The translations under genes and the position numbers were made by a program. A stretch of 64,000 nucleotides of DNA, from positions 2,219,001 to 2,283,000 of the forward strand of contig NZ_CP061769.1 in NCBI RefSeq assembly GCF_011420305.2. The letters run 5' to 3'. The first letter of the stretch is position 1. Every line of letters starts with the position of its first letter. The stretch comes from Nocardioides ochotonae. Its GTDB lineage: Bacteria; Actinomycetota; Actinomycetes; Propionibacteriales; Nocardioidaceae. Under the pieces are notes generated by a model, which was not told the origin of the DNA, did not search any database, and was given only the letters and a program-made list of their open reading frames with translations. Shown here in pieces: positions 24,162 to 30,814 of the stretch.

Positions 24162-24514
24162 GCCGGGACGACCTGATCTGGCTGGCCGGTCTGCTGGAGG
24201 GCGAAGGGTCATTCGACCTGCACCGCGGACGCTACCCCCGCGTGCGGCTGGCGATGACTGACCGCGACGTCGTCGGTCGAGCTGCGACGCTGCTGGGCGG
24301 GTCGGTCCGCCTGAGCCTCAAGCCTGCGCCGCATCGGGCTATGTGGCACGTCGAGGTATCCGGCGCGAAGGCGTCCGCTGCCATGCGCGCGATCCTGCCC
24401 TTCATGGGCGCGCGCCGCTCTGCGCGGATCGCCGACGTCCTGGGCCACGCGACCCTCGAGCCGGGCACATCCGGCGCGCCTGGCCCCGCGATCTGCCGCC
24501 CGCCTGCCATGTGA
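24158..24514 (+). CDS. LAGLIDADG-type homing endonuclease, free-standing
   Basis: 118 residues starting MSRDDLIWLAGLLEGEGSFD; LAGLLEGEG is a recognisable LAGLIDADG motif near residue 9. Only one motif is present, so a homodimer is expected. Basic segments RVRLAMTDRDVVGRAATLLG and RRSARIADVLGH follow. Its ATG overlaps the preceding stop (ATGA), and it sits between DNA-metabolism genes, a usual insertion place. It could spread by cutting sister phages lacking it. Confidence 0.75.
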   Translation: MSRDDLIWLAGLLEGEGSFDLHRGRYPRVRLAMTDRDVVGRAATLLGGSVRLSLKPAPHRAMWHVEVSGAKASAAMRAILPFMGARRSARIADVLGHATLEPGTSGAPGPAICRPPAM

Positions 24515-24528
24515 CCCGCACCCCCTGA

Positions 24529-24558
24529 GCAATCGCCGCCTCCCTGGCGCACTGACCT
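24529..24558 (+). promoter_or_regulatory. phage bipartite motif, copy E
   Basis: AGCAAT (GCA at 24529), 17 bases later GGCGCACT (24546-24553) then GACCTACT. It lies 75-100 bp before the gene at 24632. Confidence 0.6.
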
Positions 24559-24631
24559 ACTGACGCGCCTACACAACGCCGTCACAACACACCCCCCAAC
24601 TAGAAGAAGCGAAAGGACGACACCCGCACAC

Positions 24632-25330
24632 ATGGCTGGTCTTCGTATCTTTGGCGACGCTGACACCGCTACCACCGCGCCTAAGCGGCGTACTGATGAC
24701 GTCGTGGGCCGGTTCCGTTCGGGCTACGTGGCTAACAACATGCCGGTTGCCCTGTCCGACTGGCGCGTGACCACGGGTGACCCTGAGGTCGCCGAGCGCG
24801 TGGCTGAGCTCCTCAACGGCGATGAGCCGCAGACCTGGGACGCGACCGGTGAGGACAACCTCGAGGTCTTTACGAAGTCGACGTCGGTTGAGGTCATCCT
24901 CGACGGCCCGCGCGCACTGCGGCAGGCGATGGTCCTCTACGGGCGTAAGGGCATCCTCCGCGTGTCCGACGGCGAAACGATCACCTACCCCGAGGAGGAC
25001 AAGGGCAAGCCTGACCCGCAGGCCGGACAGTCGCTCCAGGAGCGCAAGGACGCCGCCCGCGCAGGCACCGGCGCGGAGCCGCGGATCGAGCTGTTCTTCC
25101 GGCTGGCCGACGCCCCCGACCTGGGCGTATTCAAGTTCCAGTCGGGGTCCTGGTCCCTGGCCCGCGACCTTGCCTACTTTGGCACCGAGGACGAGCTGGC
25201 CGACTACGACGGACCGGTGCGCGCGACCCTGGCCCTGGAGCCGGTTTCTTTCGTGGCTAAGTCTGGCCCCCGCGCGGGTCAGAACGTGTCCTACACGAAG
25301 CCGGTTATCAAGATCCTGGGCGACGCATGA
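24632..25330 (+). CDS. phiC31 gp3-like recombination directionality factor
   Basis: 232 residues. The pattern VGRFRSGYVANNMP, DWRVTTGDPEVAERVAELL, NLEVFTKSTSVEVILDGP, IELFFRLADAPDLGVFKF, SGSWSLARDL and EPVSFVAKSGPRAGQNVSYT is that of the gp3 family of Streptomyces phage phiC31, where it switches the serine integrase from integration to excision. Position in the replication region matches phiC31 as well. It implies a large serine integrase elsewhere in the prophage, beyond the left window edge. Some relatives are annotated only as hypothetical. Confidence 0.72.
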   Translation: MAGLRIFGDADTATTAPKRRTDDVVGRFRSGYVANNMPVALSDWRVTTGDPEVAERVAELLNGDEPQTWDATGEDNLEVFTKSTSVEVILDGPRALRQAMVLYGRKGILRVSDGETITYPEEDKGKPDPQAGQSLQERKDAARAGTGAEPRIELFFRLADAPDLGVFKFQSGSWSLARDLAYFGTEDELADYDGPVRATLALEPVSFVAKSGPRAGQNVSYTKPVIKILGDA

Positions 25331-25500
25331 TCGTGACTGTCCTGCTGGTCGTCGGCGCGTTCCTGCTGGCGATCCTGCTGGGCGTGACCGCAGGTCTGGT
25401 CGCCGAGGGCTTCAACCTGCCCCCGACCGCCTGCGGCGCGGTCTGCCTGTCCGTGACGCTGCTGGCCCTGGTTGAGGGTCTGGCCGCGGCCCTGCCGTAA
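25327..25500 (+). CDS. small two-span membrane protein
   Basis: 57 residues from an ATGA overlap at 25327. Span 1 VTVLLVVGAFLLAILLGVTA and span 2 AVCLSVTLLALVEGLAAAL, joined by GLVAEGFNLPPTACG. Possible superinfection-exclusion or accessory lysis protein; no evidence to choose. A terminator follows. Confidence 0.55.
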   Translation: MIVTVLLVVGAFLLAILLGVTAGLVAEGFNLPPTACGAVCLSVTLLALVEGLAAALP

Positions 25501-25517
25501 CCCCACCCCCACACGCG

Positions 25518-25549
25518 AAGCGCCCCTGCCTGTCCTGGCGGGGGCGCTT
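25518..25549 (+). terminator. intrinsic terminator
   Basis: AAGCGCCCC (25518-25526) pairs with GGGGCGCTT (25541-25549), with inner TGCC/GGCG pairing, followed by TCGTG. Confidence 0.75.
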
Positions 25550-25573
25550 TCGTGCGTTCCGAAAGGACCCACC

Positions 25574-25927
25574 GTGTCTAACCCGCAGAAGGCTAAGGGC
25601 ACCCGCTGGGAGACCGCAGTCTGTCGGTTCCTACAGGATCAAGGCCTCCAGGCCTACAAGCCTCGGCAGGCAGGTCGCCGCGATATCGGCGATATCCACG
25701 TGCCCCCCTTTGTCCTACAGGCAAAGGACTACCGCGACGTCGTGACTGCCCTGCGTGAGGGCGTCGAGGGCGTGCGCGTCCAACGTCTGCACGCCGACCT
25801 GCCCTACGGCGCAGCGGTCGTCAAGCGTGCGCGCAAGCCGGTCGAGGACGCCTACGTGGTCCTGCGCCTGGGCGACTTTCCCCGGCTGGTCCGCGACCTG
25901 ATCGCCGCTGAGTCCCGCGACGTGTGA
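25574..25927 (+). CDS. Holliday-junction-resolvase-like PD-(D/E)XK endonuclease
   Basis: 117 residues from GTG 25574 after CGAAAGGA. KGTRWETAVCRFLQDQG carries the first acidic residue, RDIGDIHVPP the Asp and VLQAKDYR the x-A-K motif of the archaeal Hjc/VRR-NUC-like nuclease fold. Basic KRARKPVEDAYVVLRL follows. It may resolve branched replication intermediates before packaging. Substrate not provable from sequence. Confidence 0.65.
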   Translation: MSNPQKAKGTRWETAVCRFLQDQGLQAYKPRQAGRRDIGDIHVPPFVLQAKDYRDVVTALREGVEGVRVQRLHADLPYGAAVVKRARKPVEDAYVVLRLGDFPRLVRDLIAAESRDV

Positions 25928-25941
25928 CGCAAGCCGCGCGG

Positions 25942-25975
25942 GCAGTTCCGACCCCCTAGGCGCACTACCTAGTCG
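25942..25975 (+). promoter_or_regulatory. phage bipartite motif, copy F
   Basis: GGCAGT (GCA at 25942), 17 bases later GGCGCACT (25959-25966) then ACCTAG. The base before GGCGCACT is A instead of the usual T. It lies 35-65 bp before the GTG at 26009. Confidence 0.6.
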
Positions 25976-26008
25976 TAAGCAACCCGACCCGAAAGGAGGC
26001 CGGACCCT

Positions 26009-26758
26009 GTGAGGTATCAGGGCGGCAAGCATCGGCTCGCTAAGGAGCTGGGACGCATCATCATCGAACGTGCCGCGGGCCGGTCGACCTACGTCGAGCC
26101 CTTTGTCGGCGGCGCGTCGGTCCTGGCGCAGGTCGCACCCCATTTCCGCCGTGTCGTCGCCGCGGACGCGCAGGAGGACCTGATCCTCATGTGGCGCGCC
26201 GTCCAGGACGGCTGGATCCCGCCGACCACGATGCCCTCGGTGGAGGACTACTGGGCCATGCGCGACGACCCGACCCCGTCGCCGCTGCGCGCGTTCGCCG
26301 GTTTCGGTTGCTCGTTCGGGGGCGGCTGGTTCGCCGGTTACGCACGGTCCAACACGCCCCGTGAGGACTTCGCTATGGCCGCGCACCGCGGGATCCTGCG
26401 CAAGGCCGCCAACTTCCCACACGCGGAGTTCCGGCACTGCGACTACAGGCTCCTGGGCGACGTCATCGGCCCCGACGCGGTCGTCTACTGCGACCCGCCG
26501 TACGCCGGGACGCGCACCTACAAGGGCACCCCGTCCGCGGGCTTTGACCACGACATGTTCTGGCGCGTCGCCGCCCGGTGGTCTGAGGCCGGCGCGGTGG
26601 TCCTGGTGTCTGAGTACGCCGCGCCGGATCACTGGGTGCCGATCTGGTCTAAGACCCGCCATGTCGACTTCTGTCTGGATAACAAGGGTCACAAGGCCGT
26701 CGAGCGCCTGTACGTCCACCCTGTCCACCTGACCGCCGCCGACCGGGAGGCCGCGTGA
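26009..26758 (+). CDS. D12-class DNA adenine N6-methyltransferase
   Basis: 249 residues from GTG 26009 with AAAGGAGG. MRYQGGKHRLAKELGR and YVEPFVGGASV (SAM-binding motif I) near residue 30, VVYCDPPYAGTRTY (catalytic DPPY) near 161. This is the Dam/D12 family that methylates adenine N6. No partner restriction enzyme is adjacent, so protection from host restriction or regulation is likely. Overlaps the primase gene (GTGA). Confidence 0.88.
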   Translation: MRYQGGKHRLAKELGRIIIERAAGRSTYVEPFVGGASVLAQVAPHFRRVVAADAQEDLILMWRAVQDGWIPPTTMPSVEDYWAMRDDPTPSPLRAFAGFGCSFGGGWFAGYARSNTPREDFAMAAHRGILRKAANFPHAEFRHCDYRLLGDVIGPDAVVYCDPPYAGTRTYKGTPSAGFDHDMFWRVAARWSEAGAVVLVSEYAAPDHWVPIWSKTRHVDFCLDNKGHKAVERLYVHPVHLTAADREAA

Positions 26759-29202
26759 CCCTCGACGACCTGATTTCACGCTTCGACGTAGTCGAGCACG
26801 ACCCCGACGGCTACCGCGTCCACTGCCCCGCGCACCACGACACCGACCCGTCCCTGAGGATCACGGTTTCTGAGAAGGGCGCGGTTCTGGTCAAGTGCCG
26901 CGCCGGTTGCCCGACGGCGACGGTCGTGGCGCAGCTCGGCCTGACGATGCGCGACCTGGCGACCATGACCGCGGGCGATTCCCTGGACTTTCGCCGCGCG
27001 ACCTCGACGGATCGGCCCGCGTCGCCTGCCGACGTCGCCCGCCTGGCCGTCGACCTGGACCGGTGGTCGGCTGCCCTGGCCGACTGCCCTGAGGTCCAGG
27101 ACTACGCCGCGCGCCGGTTCGGGCTGACCCCCGCGGACATGGAGCGCCTCGGGCTGGGCGCAGCCGACGACCTGCCCGGTGGCGTCCGGCTGGTCGTGCC
27201 GTTCCGTGACCCCGACGGCGTCGCCCGTGGTTTCCAGGCTCGAGCCCTCAAGCGGGACGCCGCCGTGCGGTGGTTCGGTCCGCGGTCGCCCGAGGGCGCG
27301 TCCTGGGCGAAGGTCGCCTACTTTCCTGGTGGCGCGAACTGGGACGAGGTCCTCATCACCGAGGGTCCTGGCGACTCACTGACCGGCGCGGCCCTGGGCT
27401 ACGACACGATCGGCGTGCGTGGCGCAGGCCTGGCCTCTAACCCCGCCGTGGTCGAGGCGATCGCCGACATGTTGGACGACCGGCTGGCCGTAATCTGCGG
27501 CGACGGCGACCCCGCGGGTCGGACGTTCGCTACGACCCTGTCGCGCGAGTTGCTGGCCCGCGGCAAGCGGGTCAAGGTCCTGCCGGTCCCTGACGACCAC
27601 GACCTGACCGACTGGCGTGAGGTCGACCCGGTCCGGTTCCCTGCGCAGGTCATTCGGGCGATCACTGACACCCGTGAGGAGACCACCGTCGCCGCCGTCC
27701 TGCGCGAACGTGACGAGACCCGCTACCCCCTGACCGACCTGGGCAACGCCTACTTCGCGCGCGACTTCATCGCCGCGCGCGGGTCTGGGGTCAAGTATTC
27801 GCCTGAGGTCGGTTTCTTCCTGCTGCACGGCGGGGTCTGGCGGCACGACCGACTGGACCGGACCCGCTCCCTGGTCCAGGCCGCGGCGCAGCAAGTCGCC
27901 GAACTGGCCGCCGACCTATCCGCGGCGTCCCTGGCTGAGCCTGAGAACACGACGAAGGCGCGGGTGGCCCGGCACTGGGCCGGATGGGCGCGCTATTCGC
28001 AATCGTCGCGCGGGATCGAGTCGGCACTCAAGGAGCTGGCGGCCCTGCGGGACGTGGCGATGGACGTCAACGACTTCGACCGGCACCCCGACCTCCTGGC
28101 CGTCGCTAACGGCGTCGTGGACCTGCGCACCGGTGCCCTGCGGCCCCACGACCCGGCGCTCCTGCTGACCCGGCGCGTCGAGGTCGACTACGACCCTGAC
28201 GCCCGCTGCCCGCGGTGGGATGCGTTCCTGCGGGAGATCTTTCCTGCGCATCCCGACCTGCCCGACTTCATGCGCCGATGGGTCGGCTACGGGATCACAG
28301 GGCGCACCGACGAGCAGGCGTTCGCCGTCCTTTGGGGCACCGGCGCTAACGGTAAGTCTGTCCTAACCGACACCCTGACTGAGGTCTTTCGCGAGCTGAC
28401 CGTCACGACGCCCTTCTCCACCTTTGAGGAGAAGTCTGCTGGCGGGATCCCGAACGACCTAGCGGCCCTCAAGGGCGCGCGGCTGGTCATGGCTAGCGAG
28501 GGCGATCAGGGGCGACCTATGGCTGAGGCCGTCCTCAAGCGGGTGACCGGGCGTGACCTGATCGCTGCCCGGTTCATGCGCAAAGAGTTCTTCGAGTTCC
28601 GCCCGACGTTCGCCCTCATGCTGGCGACGAACTACAAGCCCAACTTCCGCGGACAGGACGAGGGTCTGTGGCGTCGGGTGAAGCTGGTTCCGTTCGAGCG
28701 TTACTTTGCCCCCCATGAGCGCGACCACCGTCTAGGCGACACGCTGCTGGGCGAGCGCGCTGGGATCCTGGCGTGGGCTGTGCGGGGCGCGGTCGAGTGG
28801 TTTGCGCGTGGACTTGAGGACCCTGAGGTCATCCGGCACGCGACCGCCGAATACCGCGAGACGTCTAACGCCCTGGCCGGTTTCCTGCCCGGCGTATTCG
28901 TCGTCGAGGACGGCGAACGGCTGACCGGCAAAGCCCTCTTCGATGCCTACCTGGAATGGGCCGACGAGGAGAACCTGCCTGGCCGCGAACGTTGGACCCG
29001 CCGCACGTTCTTCGCCGCCCTTGAGGAGCGCGGGCTGGTCAAGCGGCGCGCAGCGGCGGGCGTTGTGTTTGAGGGCGTACGCCGTGCCCGCGCCGCCGAC
29101 CGTGAGGAGGTCGGGGTCACACGGGCAGGACAGGCCCCGCTGGCGCACTCACCTACTGACACCGCGACGGCCCCTGGCGGTCCGTCCCTGTTCGACGTCT
29201 AA
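26755..29202 (+). CDS. primase-helicase fusion (zinc finger, Toprim, D5/SF3 helicase)
   Basis: 815 residues. Zinc-binding start (YRVHCPAHHDTDPSLRI, VKCRAGC), Toprim-type segments VLITEGPGDSLTG near residue 200 and ICGDGDPAGR near 247, a D5_N-like region, and SF3 helicase Walker A GTGANGKSVLTDTL near 528 with VMASEGDQGRPM and LMLATNYKPNF downstream, as in P4-type primases. It lays primers and unwinds DNA at the fork for the phage polymerase. The C-terminal about 25 residues are encoded by DNA that also carries motif copy G. Confidence 0.9.
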   Translation: MTLDDLISRFDVVEHDPDGYRVHCPAHHDTDPSLRITVSEKGAVLVKCRAGCPTATVVAQLGLTMRDLATMTAGDSLDFRRATSTDRPASPADVARLAVDLDRWSAALADCPEVQDYAARRFGLTPADMERLGLGAADDLPGGVRLVVPFRDPDGVARGFQARALKRDAAVRWFGPRSPEGASWAKVAYFPGGANWDEVLITEGPGDSLTGAALGYDTIGVRGAGLASNPAVVEAIADMLDDRLAVICGDGDPAGRTFATTLSRELLARGKRVKVLPVPDDHDLTDWREVDPVRFPAQVIRAITDTREETTVAAVLRERDETRYPLTDLGNAYFARDFIAARGSGVKYSPEVGFFLLHGGVWRHDRLDRTRSLVQAAAQQVAELAADLSAASLAEPENTTKARVARHWAGWARYSQSSRGIESALKELAALRDVAMDVNDFDRHPDLLAVANGVVDLRTGALRPHDPALLLTRRVEVDYDPDARCPRWDAFLREIFPAHPDLPDFMRRWVGYGITGRTDEQAFAVLWGTGANGKSVLTDTLTEVFRELTVTTPFSTFEEKSAGGIPNDLAALKGARLVMASEGDQGRPMAEAVLKRVTGRDLIAARFMRKEFFEFRPTFALMLATNYKPNFRGQDEGLWRRVKLVPFERYFAPHERDHRLGDTLLGERAGILAWAVRGAVEWFARGLEDPEVIRHATAEYRETSNALAGFLPGVFVVEDGERLTGKALFDAYLEWADEENLPGRERWTRRTFFAALEERGLVKRRAAAGVVFEGVRRARAADREEVGVTRAGQAPLAHSPTDTATAPGGPSLFDV
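29125..29155 (+). promoter_or_regulatory. phage bipartite motif, copy G (inside the primase gene)
   Basis: GGCAGG (GCA at 29125), exactly 17 bases later GGCGCACT (29142-29149), then CACCTACT, the best match to copy E. It lies in the last 80 bp of the primase gene and 65-90 bp before the small gene at 29214. Confidence 0.5.
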
Positions 29203-29213
29203 GGAGGTTTGCC

Positions 29214-29342
29214 CTGCTGGTCATCCCTGCCCACTGCCCCCGGTGCGGGTGCGGAGTGTTCGTGACCGAACTGCCGACGGTCTGCCCTGACTGCCTCGAG
29301 GAGGGCTACGTGGTCGACGTAGTCCCTGCACCCGCCGACTGA
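29214..29342 (+). CDS. small zinc-ribbon protein with probable CTG start
   Basis: 42 residues: LVIPAHCPRCGCGVFVTELP then CPDCLEEGYVVDVVPAPAD, two CxxC pairs. No ATG, GTG or TTG precedes the first Cys in frame; AAGGAGG (29201-29207) stands six bases before CTG 29214, making CTG the likely start. The stop and following bases are duplicated after the methyltransferase gene (30719-30751). Function unknown. Confidence 0.5.
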   Translation: MLVIPAHCPRCGCGVFVTELPTVCPDCLEEGYVVDVVPAPAD

Positions 29343-29363
29343 CCAACCCACCAACTGCGGCCC
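29331..29363 (+). repeat. 33-bp direct repeat, left copy
   Basis: Begins CCCGCCGACTGACC and is identical over 33 bp to 30719-30751. It holds the last four codons of the zinc-ribbon gene plus its downstream flank, and borders the cytosine methyltransferase gene. Confidence 0.9.
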
Positions 29364-29432
29364 TAGTGAGGCCCCGCCGCTTAACGGGATGAGCGGTCCG
29401 GGATTTGTACGATATCTAAAGGAGGATCGGTT

Positions 29433-30713
29433 GTGGACGCGCGTAGCGTGGACGCTATCGTATTGTTTTCGGGACCCGGCGGAGTCTGTGAAGGGCTCCG
29501 AATGGCTGGGATGAATAAGGTCGTTGGCGTCGAGCACGAGCCGGACGCCGTTGCTACGGCACGCGCGGCGGGCCATGCGGCTTTGCTGGAGGACGTCCGC
29601 GAGCTCGACCCGCGTGAGGTTGCCGACCTTTACGGGCTGGGAGCCGACGGGCGGCATTTGCTAATCCAGGCGTCTCCGCCGTGTCAGGGCCTTAGTATGG
29701 CTGGCCGTGGCGCGGGCCGTAAGGACCTGGCCGCGCTCGCCGCTGCTGTCGAGTCTGGCGCGCTGGGAGATTGTTACGACGAGCGTTCACCGCTCACTAT
29801 CGAAGTGCTCCGCTGGATTGCGGCCCTGTCGCCTTCCTTTGTGATGCTGGAGCAGGTTCCCGCCGCTCTCGTGGTTTGGGAGGCAATCGGCCACAAGCTG
29901 GAGCGCGAAGGCTATAGCGTCTGGACCGGATATGTGCAGGCGGAGCAGTACGGCGTTCCCCAGACGCGAAAGCGCGCTATTCTGCTCGCGTCTCGCCTAG
30001 GGCCGGTTAGCGCGCCGACTCCGACGCACTCCCGGTATTACTCCCGCTCTCCGGAGCGGCTCGACCCGGACGTTTTGCCGTGGGTCAGTATGTCGGAGGC
30101 GCTGGGCTGGGCCGCGCCCGGCGCTCCGAAGGGTTACCTTTTTGGCCAGCACGATCGGCCGATCGCGGCGGAGCGGGCCGAGCGTGTGGCACGTCGAAAG
30201 GCGGACGATAACGGGCCCTGGGTTCCGCACGAGCGCGACGAGCCGTGCGACTGTCCGGTAACGCTTAGCGCGACAAATCCGCGCCCGAATTCCGCGCACC
30301 GTACGCCGTGCATGCCGTCGCCGACTCTGGCATTCGGCCACGAGCGCCCGCGCTGGAACCCGCGCGAGACGCTGGACGACGGTTCTCCGCGCTGGAATGA
30401 CCAGAGCGGGACGCCGGTAGATGAGACCTGGCCGGATAAGCGACCCGCTACGACTGTCGCCGGTCGTGGACTCGTGCAGAATCCGGGCGCGACGGCCAAC
30501 CGCTATAACGGCTCCACAAAGTCCCGTAATGATGGCGTACGCGTGTCCGTCGCGGAGGCTGGCGTACTCCAGAGCTTCCCAGCGGATTATCCGTGGCAGG
30601 GCAGCGCTACTAGCCAATTCGTCCAGGTTGGCAATGCCGTCCCGCCGCTTATGCAAATGCGCCTCACTGTTCACCTGCTGGCCGGCGTCGCGCATTCCCA
30701 GGAATCCCGCTAG
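29433..30713 (+). CDS. DNA cytosine-5 methyltransferase
   Basis: 426 residues from GTG 29433 with AAAGGAGG and a promoter-like TGTACGAT (29406-29413). C5 motifs in order: FSGPGG near residue 12, SPPCQG near 82 (catalytic Cys), LEQVP, QTRKR near 177, AEAGVLQSFPADYPW and QVGNAVPP near 398; the target-recognition part has several Cys/His. Codon use is clearly more T/A-tolerant than neighbours, and 33-bp direct repeats flank it, so it was acquired as a cassette. It probably protects phage DNA from host restriction. Confidence 0.92.
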   Translation: MDARSVDAIVLFSGPGGVCEGLRMAGMNKVVGVEHEPDAVATARAAGHAALLEDVRELDPREVADLYGLGADGRHLLIQASPPCQGLSMAGRGAGRKDLAALAAAVESGALGDCYDERSPLTIEVLRWIAALSPSFVMLEQVPAALVVWEAIGHKLEREGYSVWTGYVQAEQYGVPQTRKRAILLASRLGPVSAPTPTHSRYYSRSPERLDPDVLPWVSMSEALGWAAPGAPKGYLFGQHDRPIAAERAERVARRKADDNGPWVPHERDEPCDCPVTLSATNPRPNSAHRTPCMPSPTLAFGHERPRWNPRETLDDGSPRWNDQSGTPVDETWPDKRPATTVAGRGLVQNPGATANRYNGSTKSRNDGVRVSVAEAGVLQSFPADYPWQGSATSQFVQVGNAVPPLMQMRLTVHLLAGVAHSQESR

Positions 30714-30718
30714 CGCGT

Positions 30719-30751
30719 CCCGCCGACTGACCAACCCACCAACTGCGGCCC
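30719..30751 (+). repeat. 33-bp direct repeat, right copy
   Basis: Identical to 29331-29363; begins 5 bp after the methyltransferase stop. Here it carries a useless PAD-stop tail of the zinc-ribbon gene, then runs into the original terminator, showing that the cassette was inserted between gene and terminator. Confidence 0.9.
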
Positions 30752-30775
30752 CCGTCCCTGTCCTGGGGCGGGGGT
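30748..30775 (+). terminator. hairpin terminator
   Basis: GCCCCCG (30748-30754) pairs with CGGGGGT (30769-30775) with one wobble. It probably originally ended the zinc-ribbon gene's unit. Confidence 0.55.
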
Positions 30776-30814
30776 CGCCCCCTGCTGGGACCGATAACGA
30801 AAGGACCCCCCGCC

